Part shown: positions 42,245 through 52,152 of the stretch, piece by piece
Layout of the letters: every line of letters starts with the position of its first letter
Numbering within the stretch: the first letter of the stretch is position 1
Origin: Arthrobacter sp. ISL-72
Lineage (GTDB): Bacteria > Actinomycetota > Actinomycetes > Actinomycetales > Micrococcaceae
DNA length: 64,000 nucleotides
Assembly: GCF_018613755.1 (NCBI RefSeq)
Contig: NZ_JAGGPP010000021.1
Span: 16,794 to 80,793, forward strand
Reading direction: 5' to 3'
Program-made: the position numbers and the translations under genes
The notes under the pieces: generated by a model
Told to the model about the DNA's origin: nothing
The model's database searches: none
Seen by the model: the letters and a program-made list of their open reading frames with translations, nothing else

Positions 42245-45200
42245 ATGACCCAAACTCTTCACAGCCCCAGTTGGTCCGACCCGGATCAGCCCTCGGCCGC
42301 CATGTCACCGTTCAAGCGGTTCGCGGCGCTGCCGGAGGCGGCCGGACTCTACAACCCGGAGCAGGAGAAGGACGCCTGCGGCCTCGCCATCATCGCCACG
42401 CTGCGTGGTGAACCCGGCTATGACATCGTCGACGCCGCCCTGACCGCCCTGCGCAATCTTGAGCACCGCGGCGCCGTAGGCGCCGACGAAGGAACGGGCG
42501 ACGGCGCCGGGCTGCTGATGCAGATCCCGGACGAGTTCTTCCGCGCCGTCACGGAGTTTGAGCTCCCGGCCCCCGGACAGTACGTTGCGGGTACTGCGTT
42601 CCTGCCGGCCGAGCAGCGCGAAGCCGACGCCGCCAAGGCAGGCATCGAAGGACTTGCCGCCGACGAGGGCCTGACCGTCCTGGGCTGGCGTGAAGTCCCG
42701 GTCGTGGCCGACCTGGTCGGTGCCATGGCCCGGGCCTGCATGCCGTACTTCTCCCAGCCGTTTTTTGCCTCCAGCACCGGGAAAGTGCTGGAGCGCAACG
42801 AACTGGACTCCCGTGCCTGGCGCATCCGCAAGCGTGCCCAGAACAAGTTCGGCGTGTACTTCCCGTCGCTGTCCTCACGCACCATCGTGTACAAGGGCAT
42901 GCTGACCACCGCCCAGCTGGAGCCGTTCTACCCGGACCTGTCAGACAAACGGTTCAAAACCAAGCTGGCGATCGTCCACTCGCGCTTCTCCACCAACACC
43001 TTCCCGTCCTGGCCGCTGGCCCAGCCGTTCCGCACCATCGCCCACAACGGTGAAATCAACACCGTCAAGGGCAACCGGAACTGGATGCGCGCACGCCAGT
43101 CGCAGCTAGCCAACCCGCTGCTGGGGGATTCCCCCGAAGAGCTGTACCCGATCTGCACGCCCGGCGCCTCCGACTCGGCGTCGTTCGATGAAGTGGCCGA
43201 GCTGCTCTGGCTGTCCGGGCGCCCCATCACGCACTCGATCATGATGATGATCCCGGAGGCCTGGGAAAACCACGCCACGATGGATCCCGCCCGCAAGGCG
43301 TTCTACGAATACCACTCGCTGCTGATGGAACCGTGGGACGGCCCCGCCGCCGTGTCCTTCACCGACGGCAGCCTGGTGGGCGCAACGCTGGACCGCAACG
43401 GCCTGCGCCCCGGACGCTACTGGATCACGGAAGACGGACTGGTGGTGTTCGCCTCCGAGGTGGGCGTCATCGACGTCGAACCTTCCAAGGTGGTCAAGAA
43501 GGGCCGCGTCTCGCCGGGCAAGATGTTCCTGGTGGACACCGAAGCCGGCCGGATCATCGACGATGAAGAGGTCAAGGCCGAAGTCGCCGCTGCCAACCCG
43601 TGGGCGGAGTGGGTCAAGGACAACCTGATCGACCTCAACGAACTGCCGGAACGCGAGCACGTGGTGCACACGGCTGCCTCCGTGAACATCCGCCAGCGGA
43701 CCTTCGGCTACACCACCGAGGAACTGAAGATCCTGCTGGGTCCGATGGCCCGGACCGGTGCCGAGCCCCTCGGCGCCATGGGTTCGGACACCCCGGTGGC
43801 CGTGCTGTCCAAGCGCCCCCGGCTCCTCTTCGATTACTTCGTGCAGTCCTTCGCGCAGGTCACCAACCCGCCGCTGGACGCCATCCGCGAAGAGCTGGTC
43901 ACCTCCCTGACCTGCGCCATCGGCCCCAACGGCAACCTGCTGGACACCAAGCAGGTCCGCCAGCCGCAGGTTTCGCTGCCGTTCCCGGTGATCAACAACG
44001 ACCAGCTCGCCAAGATCGCCAACATCGAAAGCCCCGACGGCGACAAAGTCGCCATGAAGGTCCGCGGCCTGTACCGCCCCGAAGGCGGCGAGAACGCCCT
44101 GCGTGCCCGCCTGACCGAAATCTGCGAGCAGGTTTCCGGTGCCATCAACCGCGGCGTGCAGTACGTGGTGCTCTCGGACCGCGACTCGAACGCCCAGTGG
44201 GCGCCGATCCCGTCGCTGCTGCTTGTCAGCGCCGTGCACCACCACCTGCTGCGCAGCGCCAACCGGACCAAGACCGCGCTGGTGGTCGAGGCCGGCGACG
44301 TCCGCGAGACGCACCATGTCGCAGTCCTGATCGGTTACGGCGCCTCCGCGGTGAACCCGTACCTGGCCATGGAATCCGTCGAACAGCTCATCACCACCGG
44401 TGATGTTGTCGGCGTGACCCCGCAGGACGGCGTCTACAACCTGATCAAGGGCCTCGGCAAGGGCGTCCTGAAGATCATGTCCAAGATGGGCATTTCCACG
44501 GTGGCTTCCTACACCGGTGCCCAGACGTTCGAAGCCCTCGGCCTCGGCCAGGAACTGGTGGACGAATTCTTCGCCGGAACGCACTCCCAGCTCAGCGGCG
44601 TCGGCCTCGACGTCATTGCTGCTGAAGTGTCCGCACGGCATCAGATGGCCTACCCCGAAGGCGGCATCGAGCAGCCGCACCGGCCGCTCCTGGGCGGCGG
44701 CGAGTACCAGTGGCGCCGTGACGGCGAGCCGCACCTGTTCAACCCGGAGACCGTCTTCCGGCTGCAGCACGCTACGCGTGAACGCCGCTACGACATCTTC
44801 AAGTCCTACACCAAGGGCGTGGACGACCAGTCCGAGAACCTCATGACCCTCCGTGGCCTGCTGAAGTTCAAGACCGGTGAGCGCCCCGCGGTGCCGCTTG
44901 AGGAAGTGGAGCCCGTCTCCAGCATCGTCAAGCGCTTCTCCACCGGCGCGATGAGCTACGGCTCCATCTCGAAGGAAGCCCACGAGACCCTGGCCATCGC
45001 CATGAACCGGCTGGGCGGCAAGTCCAACACCGGTGAAGGCGGCGAGGACGTGGACCGCCTGCTGGACCCCGAGCGCCGCTCGGCCGTCAAGCAGATCGCC
45101 TCCGGGCGCTTCGGTGTGACCAGCCTGTACCTGAGCAACGCCGACGACATCCAGATCAAGATGGCGCAGGGTGCCAAGCCCGGCGAAGGCGGCCAGCTGA

Positions 45201-46861
45201 TGGCGCAGAAGGTCTACCCCTGGGTTGCCCGGACGCGGCACTCGACTCCGGGCGTCGGACTCATTTCCCCGCCGCCGCACCACGACATCTACTCGATCGA
45301 GGACCTCGCCCAGCTCATCTATGACGCGAAGCGTGCCAATCCCTCAGCCCGCGTGCATGTCAAGCTCGTCTCCGAGGTGGGCATCGGCACAGTTGCCGCC
45401 GGTGTCACCAAGGCGAAGGCCGACGTCGTACTGGTTTCCGGCCACGACGGCGGTACCGGCGCCTCGCCGCTGAACTCGCTCAAGCACGCCGGTGTTCCGT
45501 GGGAACTGGGCCTCGCAGAGACCCAGCAGACCCTGATGCTCAACGGCCTGCGCGACCGCGTTGTGGTGCAGGTTGACGGCCAGCTCAAGACCGGCCGCGA
45601 CGTCGTGATTGCGGCGCTGCTCGGCGGCGAGGAATTCGGCTTCGCCACGGCACCGCTGGTGGTGGAAGGCTGCATCATGATGCGCGTCTGCCACCTGGAC
45701 ACCTGCCCGGTGGGCGTCGCGACGCAGAACCCCGAACTGCGTGCCCGCTTCAGCGGCAAGCCGGAGTTCGTGGTCAACTTCTTCGAGTTCCTGGCCGAGG
45801 AAGTCCGCGAAATCCTTGCCGAGCTCGGCTTCCGCAGCATCGAAGAGGCCATCGGCCACGCCGAGATGCTGGACACCCAGGAGGCCATCAGTCACTGGAA
45901 GGCCGAAGGGCTGGACCTGGACCCGATCCTGCACGGGCTCGAGTTCGACGACGACGCGCCGCTGCGGAACCTGACCGGCCAGAACCACGAGCTGGACAAG
46001 CACTTCGACCAGCGGCTCATCACCATGGCCGCCGAGGCTCTGACGGACCGCAGCCCGGTGAAGATCTCGGTTGACGTCATCAACACGGACCGCTCCGTCG
46101 GCACCATGCTGGGCCACGTAGTGACCAAGACGTTCGGCACGGACGTGCTGGCCACGGACACGATCGACATCACGCTGAACGGTACCGCCGGTCAGTCGCT
46201 GGGCGCCTTCCTGCCCGCAGGCATCACCCTGCGCATGTTCGGCGACTCCAACGACTACGTGGGCAAGGGCCTCTCTGGCGGCCGGATTATTGTCCGCCCG
46301 GACCGCACCAACGTGTTCCAGGCGGAAAGCAACGTGATCGCCGGCAACGTGATCGGCTACGGCGCCACCAGCGGCGAGTTGTTCCTGCGCGGCCAGGTGG
46401 GCGAACGCTTCCTGGTCCGCAACTCCGGCGCCACGGCCGTTGTTGAAGGCATCGGCGACCACGGCTGTGAGTACATGACCGGCGGCCAGACGCTGATCAT
46501 CGGACGCACCGGCCGCAACTTCGGCGCGGGCATGTCCGGCGGTACGGCGTACGTGCTGGACCTGCGGATCACCCGTGTGAACAAGCAGGCGCTGGAGTCC
46601 GGCGAGCTGCAGCTCCGCGAGCTGGATGCCGAAGACCGCGACATCGTGCACGGCCTCCTGGTCAAGCATGTCGAGGAAACCGAGTCGCTGCACGCGCAGC
46701 GTCTGCTCGAAAACTTCGACGACACCGCTGCCCGCATTACCAAAGTCCTGCCGCGCGACTACGCGGCCGTATTGCAAACCCGACTTGACGCGATCGAAGA
46801 GGGCCTGGACCCCGACGGCGAAGAAGTTTGGTCTCGAATCCTGGAGGTGACCGGTGGCTGA
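42245..46861 (+). CDS. gltB: Glutamate synthase large subunit
   Basis: A 1538-residue ferredoxin/NADPH-type GOGAT alpha subunit, which moves the glutamine amide to 2-oxoglutarate. The N-terminal glutaminase nucleophile is Cys45 in EKDACGLAII, after a ~44-residue propeptide likely cleaved. Later come the FMN synthase domain (SYGSISKEAHETLA, GGKSNTGEGGED), the three Fe-S cysteines in EGCIMMRVCHLDTCPVG and the C-terminal beta-helix domain (GRIIVRPDRTN...GGQTLIIGRTG). AGGAAGGACG precedes ATG 42245. Long open frames on the opposite strand here are GC artefacts. Confidence 0.96.
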   Translation: MTQTLHSPSWSDPDQPSAAMSPFKRFAALPEAAGLYNPEQEKDACGLAIIATLRGEPGYDIVDAALTALRNLEHRGAVGADEGTGDGAGLLMQIPDEFFRAVTEFELPAPGQYVAGTAFLPAEQREADAAKAGIEGLAADEGLTVLGWREVPVVADLVGAMARACMPYFSQPFFASSTGKVLERNELDSRAWRIRKRAQNKFGVYFPSLSSRTIVYKGMLTTAQLEPFYPDLSDKRFKTKLAIVHSRFSTNTFPSWPLAQPFRTIAHNGEINTVKGNRNWMRARQSQLANPLLGDSPEELYPICTPGASDSASFDEVAELLWLSGRPITHSIMMMIPEAWENHATMDPARKAFYEYHSLLMEPWDGPAAVSFTDGSLVGATLDRNGLRPGRYWITEDGLVVFASEVGVIDVEPSKVVKKGRVSPGKMFLVDTEAGRIIDDEEVKAEVAAANPWAEWVKDNLIDLNELPEREHVVHTAASVNIRQRTFGYTTEELKILLGPMARTGAEPLGAMGSDTPVAVLSKRPRLLFDYFVQSFAQVTNPPLDAIREELVTSLTCAIGPNGNLLDTKQVRQPQVSLPFPVINNDQLAKIANIESPDGDKVAMKVRGLYRPEGGENALRARLTEICEQVSGAINRGVQYVVLSDRDSNAQWAPIPSLLLVSAVHHHLLRSANRTKTALVVEAGDVRETHHVAVLIGYGASAVNPYLAMESVEQLITTGDVVGVTPQDGVYNLIKGLGKGVLKIMSKMGISTVASYTGAQTFEALGLGQELVDEFFAGTHSQLSGVGLDVIAAEVSARHQMAYPEGGIEQPHRPLLGGGEYQWRRDGEPHLFNPETVFRLQHATRERRYDIFKSYTKGVDDQSENLMTLRGLLKFKTGERPAVPLEEVEPVSSIVKRFSTGAMSYGSISKEAHETLAIAMNRLGGKSNTGEGGEDVDRLLDPERRSAVKQIASGRFGVTSLYLSNADDIQIKMAQGAKPGEGGQLMAQKVYPWVARTRHSTPGVGLISPPPHHDIYSIEDLAQLIYDAKRANPSARVHVKLVSEVGIGTVAAGVTKAKADVVLVSGHDGGTGASPLNSLKHAGVPWELGLAETQQTLMLNGLRDRVVVQVDGQLKTGRDVVIAALLGGEEFGFATAPLVVEGCIMMRVCHLDTCPVGVATQNPELRARFSGKPEFVVNFFEFLAEEVREILAELGFRSIEEAIGHAEMLDTQEAISHWKAEGLDLDPILHGLEFDDDAPLRNLTGQNHELDKHFDQRLITMAAEALTDRSPVKISVDVINTDRSVGTMLGHVVTKTFGTDVLATDTIDITLNGTAGQSLGAFLPAGITLRMFGDSNDYVGKGLSGGRIIVRPDRTNVFQAESNVIAGNVIGYGATSGELFLRGQVGERFLVRNSGATAVVEGIGDHGCEYMTGGQTLIIGRTGRNFGAGMSGGTAYVLDLRITRVNKQALESGELQLRELDAEDRDIVHGLLVKHVEETESLHAQRLLENFDDTAARITKVLPRDYAAVLQTRLDAIEEGLDPDGEEVWSRILEVTGG

Positions 46862-48311
46862 TCCACGCGGATTTCTGAAAGTACGTCAGCGTGAAACCCA
46901 GCCACGCCGTCCCGTTCCCGTCCGCATCATGGACTGGAAGGAAGTTTACGAGGCCCAGGAAAAGGGTGTCCTGAAGAGCCAGGCCGGCCGCTGCATGGAC
47001 TGCGGCGTGCCGTTCTGCCACCAGGGCTGCCCGCTGGGCAACCTGATTCCCGAGTGGAACGACCTCATCTGGCGGGACAAGGGTGAGGAAGCGATTGAGC
47101 GGCTGCACGCCACCAACAACTTCCCGGAGTGGACCGGCCGGCTGTGCCCGGCACCCTGCGAGGCGTCCTGCGTGCTGGGCATCAACCAGCCCGCGGTAAC
47201 CATCAAGCAGGTTGAGGTCTCCATCATCGATCAGGCCTTCGACAATGGCTGGGTCAACCCGCTGCCGCCGCACCGCCTGACCGGCAAGACGGTCGCCGTC
47301 GTTGGTTCCGGCCCCGCGGGCCTGGCCGTGGCCCAGCAGCTGACCCGAGTTGGCCACACCGTCGCCGTGTACGAGCGTGACGACAAGATCGGCGGGCTCC
47401 TGCGCTACGGCATTCCGGACTTCAAGATGGAAAAGGAGCAGGTGGACCGCCGTCTTGAGCAGATGAAGGCCGAAGGCACCCGTTTCCGGACCGGAGTTGC
47501 CGTGGGCACCGACGTGACCTGGGAACAGCTGCGCCGCCGGTACGACGCCGTCGTGGTTGCCACCGGTGCCACCGTGCCCCGCGACCTGCCGATCCCGGGC
47601 CGCGAGCTCGAAGGCGTGCACTACGCCATGGACTATCTTGTTCCCGCCAACCGCGTAGTTGCGGGGGAGCAGGTGGAAAACCAGATCCACGCCAAGGGCA
47701 AGCATGTTGTGATCCTGGGCGGCGGCGACACCGGCGCGGACTGCCTAGGTACTGCCCACCGCCACGGTGCAGCGTCCGTGACCACTTTGGCCATCGGCAA
47801 GCAGCCGCCGGTGGAGCGTGCCGGGCACCAGCCGTGGCCGACGTTCCCCACGCTGTTCGAAGTGGCCAGCGCGCACGAGGAGGGCGGCGAACGCACCTAC
47901 CTTGCGTCCACTGTTGAGTTCGTCGGCGAAAACGGCAAGCTCACGGGCGTGAAGGTTGCCGAGACGGAATTCGTGGACGGCAAGCGCCTCCCCAAGGCCG
48001 GCACGGAGCGGATCATTGCCGCTGACCTGGTGTTCCTGTCCCTGGGCTTCACCGGTGCGGAGCCTGCCGGCATCACCGAGCAGGTGCACGCCGAATTCGA
48101 CGGGCGCGGCAATGTGGCGCGTGATGGTTACTACATGACTAACACCGAGGGTGTGTTCGTTGCCGGTGACGCCGGCCGCGGGCAGTCGCTCATTGTGTGG
48201 GCCATCGCCGAAGGCCGTGCCTGCGCTGCAGCTGTTGACAAGTTCCTGATGGGGACCACGATCCTGCCTGCCCCGGTCGCCCCGACCGACCGGGCGATCG
48301 CCGTTCTCTAG
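46854..48311 (+). CDS. gltD: Glutamate synthase small subunit
   Basis: A 485-residue FAD/Fe-S subunit that passes NADPH electrons to GltB. The N-terminal 4Fe-4S cysteines are in GRCMDCGVPFCHQGCPLGN and LCPAPCEASCVLG; FAD binding is VAVVGSGPAGLA and NADPH binding HVVILGGGDTGADC; the C-terminal VFVAGDAGRGQSL closes the FAD site. GTG at 46854 overlaps gltB by 8 bases and has GGAGG 7 bases upstream. Confidence 0.96.
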   Translation: MADPRGFLKVRQRETQPRRPVPVRIMDWKEVYEAQEKGVLKSQAGRCMDCGVPFCHQGCPLGNLIPEWNDLIWRDKGEEAIERLHATNNFPEWTGRLCPAPCEASCVLGINQPAVTIKQVEVSIIDQAFDNGWVNPLPPHRLTGKTVAVVGSGPAGLAVAQQLTRVGHTVAVYERDDKIGGLLRYGIPDFKMEKEQVDRRLEQMKAEGTRFRTGVAVGTDVTWEQLRRRYDAVVVATGATVPRDLPIPGRELEGVHYAMDYLVPANRVVAGEQVENQIHAKGKHVVILGGGDTGADCLGTAHRHGAASVTTLAIGKQPPVERAGHQPWPTFPTLFEVASAHEEGGERTYLASTVEFVGENGKLTGVKVAETEFVDGKRLPKAGTERIIAADLVFLSLGFTGAEPAGITEQVHAEFDGRGNVARDGYYMTNTEGVFVAGDAGRGQSLIVWAIAEGRACAAAVDKFLMGTTILPAPVAPTDRAIAVL

Positions 48312-48398
48312 TCACAACGCTCTAGTCCTAAACGGGGGACCACGGAAGTTCACCTGCGGTACAACTCCAAACCAGAAACAGACCAATAGGGTAGGTAT

Positions 48399-49889
48399 AT
48401 GAGACGCGCTAAGATCGTGGCAACATTCGGACCGGCTATCTCCAGCTTCGAGAACACCCTCGCAGTTGTTGAAGCCGGCGTGGACGTCGCCCGCATGAAC
48501 ATGAGCCACGGCGATTACACCGTGCACGACGGGACCTACGAGAACGTTCGTAGGGCATCGAAGCAACTCGGCAAGCCGGTTGCCATCATGGCTGACCTTC
48601 AGGGCCCCAAGATCCGTCTTGGCCGCTTTGTTGACGGCCCGCACCAACTGGCCGTCGGCGACATCTTCACCATCACCACCGAAGACGTCCCCGGCACCAA
48701 GGAGATCTGCTCCACCACACTCAAGAGCCTCACCGACGACGTCAACGTCGGCGACGCACTGCTGATCGACGACGGCAAGGTGGCACTCCGCGCACTTGAG
48801 GTCGACGACGTCAAGGTGGTTGCTCAGGTGACCGTCGGTGGCTTTGTGTCCAACAACAAGGGCATCAACCTGCCCGGCGTTGCCGTCAACGTTCCCGCTC
48901 TGAGCGAAAAGGACGAGGACGATCTGCGCTGGGCCATGCGCCGCGGCGTGGACATGGTTGCCCTGTCCTTCGTCCGCGACGCCACGGACATCAAGCGCGT
49001 CCACGAAATCATGGACGAAGAGGGACGCCGCGTTCCGGTGATCGCCAAGATCGAGAAGCCGCAGGCCGTTGACCAGCTGCACGAGATCATCGACGCCTTC
49101 GACGCCATCATGGTGGCCCGTGGCGACCTCGGTGTGGAGCTCCCGCTCGAAGAGGTCCCGATCGTCCAGAAGCGCGCCATCGAACTGGCCCGCCGCTGGG
49201 CCAAGCCGGTCATCGTCGCCACCCAGGTGCTCGAGTCCATGATCGACAACCCGCGCCCCACCCGTGCAGAGGCTTCGGACTGCGCCAACGCTGTGCTCGA
49301 CGGCGCCGACGCAGTCATGCTTTCCGGCGAGACCAGCGTGGGCAAGTACCCGATCGAGACAGTCAAGGTCATGGCCCGGATCATCGAGTCCACCGAGGTC
49401 CACGGCCTGGAGCGCGTTCCCCCGCTGGGTACCAAGCCCAAGACCCGTGGCGGTGCCATCACCCGTGCCGCCGTCGAAATCGCCGATCAGCTGGATGCAA
49501 AGTACATCTGTGCTTTCACCCAGTCCGGTGACTCGGCCCGGCGTCTGTCCCGCCTGCGTCCGGTCAAGCCGGTCTTCGCCTTCACCCCGGTGGAGCAGGT
49601 CTGGAACCAGCTTGCACTGACCTGGGGGATCCAGCCGGTCCTGGTTCCGATGGTGGATCACACTGACGAAATGACTGCGCAGGTTGACCGCAGCCTGCTG
49701 GAACTGAACCTGGTGGAAGACGGCGACCTTGTGGTTATCGCTGCCGGTTCCCCTCCCGGCAAGGCCGGCTCGACGAACTCGCTGAAGGTGCACAAGGTGG
49801 GCGACCTCGCTGACACAACCTTCGTGGGCGAAGCTGCCAGCAACAGGGAAAAGCTGGGACCGTGGCCGGAACGGAAGAAGAAGGCCTAG
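48399..49889 (+). CDS. pyk: Pyruvate kinase
   Basis: A 496-residue glycolytic enzyme making ATP and pyruvate from PEP. The N-terminus has the barrel strand KIVATFGPA and ARMNMSHG; the active site includes VIAKIEKPQAVD with the catalytic Lys, MVARGDLGVELP and the metal/phosphate loop MLSGETSVGKYP. The C-terminal domain (about 360-490) contains an allosteric-type site. PpsA, later in the window, runs the opposite reaction. Confidence 0.97.
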   Translation: MRRAKIVATFGPAISSFENTLAVVEAGVDVARMNMSHGDYTVHDGTYENVRRASKQLGKPVAIMADLQGPKIRLGRFVDGPHQLAVGDIFTITTEDVPGTKEICSTTLKSLTDDVNVGDALLIDDGKVALRALEVDDVKVVAQVTVGGFVSNNKGINLPGVAVNVPALSEKDEDDLRWAMRRGVDMVALSFVRDATDIKRVHEIMDEEGRRVPVIAKIEKPQAVDQLHEIIDAFDAIMVARGDLGVELPLEEVPIVQKRAIELARRWAKPVIVATQVLESMIDNPRPTRAEASDCANAVLDGADAVMLSGETSVGKYPIETVKVMARIIESTEVHGLERVPPLGTKPKTRGGAITRAAVEIADQLDAKYICAFTQSGDSARRLSRLRPVKPVFAFTPVEQVWNQLALTWGIQPVLVPMVDHTDEMTAQVDRSLLELNLVEDGDLVVIAAGSPPGKAGSTNSLKVHKVGDLADTTFVGEAASNREKLGPWPERKKKA

Positions 49890-49937
49890 CCTGACGCCCG
49901 GGTGCAGCACTAGCCGCGCCCGGACGCCCGCTTAGAC

Positions 49938-49997
49938 AAAGGGAGGCTCCCCGCTGATTGAACCGTAGTTCAATGAGCGGGGAGCCTCCCTTTTGTT
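49938..49997. terminator. Bidirectional terminator between pyk and the ANTAR regulator
   Basis: A long inverted repeat (AAAGGGAGGCTCCCCGCT with AGCGGGGAGCCTCCCTTT, inner ATTGAAC/GTTCAAT) around CGTA, followed by TTTTGTTGTG on plus and flanked by AAA for minus. It separates convergent genes. Confidence 0.9.
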
Positions 49998-50003
49998 GTG
50001 TTG

Positions 50004-50609
50004 CTAGTTGACCTGGTTGATGATGGTTTCGGCTACCTCACGCATGCTGAGGCGGCGGTCCATCGAGGTCTTCTGGATCCAGCGGAAAGCTTCCGGCTCG
50101 GTGAGGCCCATCTTGGTGGTGAGCAGGCTCTTGGCACGCTCCACGAGCTTGCGGGTGGCGAACTGCTCCTGAAGGTCCGACACCTCGCTTTCGAGGGCCT
50201 TGATCTCCTCGTGGCGGGAGAGGGCGATCTCAAGGGCCGGGATCAGGTCCGCGGGGGTGAAGGGCTTAACCACGTAGGCCATGGCACCGGCGTCGCGGGC
50301 ACGCTCCACGAGTTCCTTCTGGCTGAAGGCCGTCAGGAGCACTACGGGGGCGATGCGGGCCTTGACGATCTTTTCGGCTGCCGAGATCCCGTCCATGACC
50401 GGCATCTTGACGTCCATCAGGACGAGGTCGGGCTTGAGTTCTTCGGCAAGCTGGACGGCCTTTTCGCCGTTGTCCGCTTCGCCGATGACGTCGTAGCCTT
50501 CGCCCCGGAGGATTTCGATGATGTCCAGGCGGATAAGGGTTTCATCCTCGGCGACAATAACGCGGCGGGCCGGCTGGGTGTTGGGGTTTGACTCCGTCTG
50601 TTCTGACAC
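50004..50609 (-). CDS. pdtaR: ANTAR-domain response regulator
   Basis: A 201-residue response regulator. The receiver domain (about 16-130) has the acidic pocket VIVAEDE, phosphoacceptor Asp in LVLMDVKMPVMDG and Lys in VVKPFTPADL. The C-terminal ANTAR RNA-binding domain (about 145-200) has LVERAKSLLTTKMGLTEPEAFRWIQ and RRLSMREVAETII. It resembles mycobacterial PdtaR, which acts by antitermination at RNA hairpins. GTG at 50609 is set by AAGGAG seven bases upstream. No histidine kinase is adjacent. Confidence 0.9.
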   Translation of the reverse strand: MSEQTESNPNTQPARRVIVAEDETLIRLDIIEILRGEGYDVIGEADNGEKAVQLAEELKPDLVLMDVKMPVMDGISAAEKIVKARIAPVVLLTAFSQKELVERARDAGAMAYVVKPFTPADLIPALEIALSRHEEIKALESEVSDLQEQFATRKLVERAKSLLTTKMGLTEPEAFRWIQKTSMDRRLSMREVAETIINQVN

Positions 50610-50815
50610 GGGAACTCCTTGGAAGGTTCGGCGGGAACTAGTCCATCTTAGTTGTGCCCGCTGTTGTACTTGGAACTGCATGGGTTCTTTGCGGCTTCAC
50701 TGGCGCGATTCTGGCTTTCAGCCTATCTGCATGTAGAGTAATTCCGCGCACTGAAGGCGATCGCGTTGCTCACACACGGCTGTGAGCCTAAGATTGTTAC
50801 TTCGGTGTAATCCGC

Positions 50816-50897
50816 GCCCGAGTGGCGGAATTGGCAGACGCGCCGCACTCAAAATGCGGTATCGAAAGGTGTGTGGGTTCGAGTCCCACCTCGGGCA
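50816..50897 (+). tRNA. tRNA-Leu (CAA)
   Basis: An 82-base tRNA with acceptor GCCCGAG/CTCGGGC, anticodon loop TCAAAAT (CAA), a long variable arm typical of Leu, and T-arm GGGTTCGAGTCCC. CCA is not encoded. The integrase pseudogene begins 86 bases downstream, making this 3' end a likely attachment site. Confidence 0.95.
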
Positions 50898-50983
50898 CAG
50901 TGTTTTCGCATGTCAGGGCCCATTCGGGCTTCTGACTGTGGACAAAAACCCCAAAAGTGTGGACAGCCGCGTAGCATTTTCCT

Positions 50984-52112
50984 ATGGCCAGCGTTAGAAA
51001 GCGCACAAAAAAGGACGGCTCGACCTCCTTTATGGTCTGCTGGCGAGACCCGGCCACCGGCAGAGAACAGGGCATTACCCTGGCCACCGAGGCAGAAGCT
51101 GTCACGCTCAAGCGACTCCTTGATGCCAACAAGCAGTCCTTCGAAATCGCCCAGCATGCGATGGTCCAGAACCAGACCAAGGCACCCACTGTGGCGGCAG
51201 TCATCCAGGAACACATCGACCTTCTGGTGCGTCCCTCCGTCGGCGGTCCACACGTACCAAACGATGCTGAAGCTGCACATCGCGGACGTCATTGGTCATA
51301 TCCCCGTGGATAAGCTCGACTACCGGCACCTGACCTACTGGATCAAGACGATGCAGAAGAAGGGCCGGTCTCCGAAGACCATCAAGAACAACCATGGCCT
51401 GATCTTCGCGGCCATGGAGACGGCCGTTATGCTGCGCTACCGGAAGGACAATCCCTGCCGGCACGTTCAACTCCCCTCAGATGAAAAAGTAGAGGATGAG
51501 GCCCGGTTCCTGACGCATGCCGAGTTTGGGCTGATCCTTGAGGGCATGGGGGAGCGGTACAAGGCTTTCACCGAGTTCCTTGTCATGACCGGAACCCGCT
51601 TTGGTGAGGCAACCGCCGTGACCGTGGCGGACGTGGACCTGATGTCCAAGCCTGCAACGATGCGGATCAATAAGGCGTGGAAACGTGGCGCTGATTCCGA
51701 GTACTACATCGGAGCGACCAAAACGGGTGCCGGCAAAAGGACGGTCTCCCTGAACCCGCACCTAGTGGAAGTGCTCATCCCTCTGGTGGCCAGCCGCCCC
51801 GGATCCGATCTCTTGTTTACGACGCCCAAGGGTGAACGCATCATTCACAAGCTGTACTGGCACCATTACTGGGTTCCGGCGGTCAAGGCGGCGCAAGCCC
51901 GTGGGCTGACCAAGTCGCCCCGAATTCACGATCTGCGCCATACCATGCGTCCTGGCTGATCCAGGACGGCGTTTCCTTGTTCACAGTGTCAAGGCGCCTG
52001 GGGCACGCCTCCACCCGCACAACGGAAGAGGTGTACGGGCACTTGATGCCACAAGCCCTCCAAGATGCTGCGGACGCCGTTGAGCGTTCCGCGATCGTGT
52101 GGCGTGGCTAGC
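50984..52112 (+). pseudogene. Tyrosine recombinase/integrase, broken by two frameshifts
   Basis: Three frames together spell a complete ~373-residue phage-type integrase. Frame A (50984 to ~51240) has the N-terminal ASVRKRTKKDGSTSFMVCWRD block. Frame B (to ~51945) holds the SAM-like core and catalytic Arg in MTGTRFGEATA and the HxxR box HDLRH. Frame C (to TAG 52110-52112) has LGHASTRTTEEVYGHL with the nucleophile Tyr. The first junction (near 51240) is a +1 shift or 2-base loss; the second (~51946) fits loss of one C (ACCATG for ACCCATG). All catalytic residues survive, so decay is recent or a sequence error. No other element genes remain. Confidence 0.88.
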
Positions 52113-52152
52113 TGCAGTAAAGGCCGAACCACGAGTGGTGGAGAATGCGTTC

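Noticed and set aside
43106..45283. A 725-codon open frame on the minus strand opposite gltB
   Set aside because: It is an antisense shadow of gltB produced by GC-rich third positions; its His/Val/Gly/Asp-rich sequence matches no protein pattern and gltB is unambiguous.
45344..46777. A 477-codon minus-strand open frame opposite gltB
   Set aside because: Same reason: coding signal and conserved motifs are on the plus strand.
48312..49910. A 532-codon minus-strand frame opposite pyk
   Set aside because: Pyruvate kinase motifs on plus are clear; the antisense protein is low-complexity shadow sequence.
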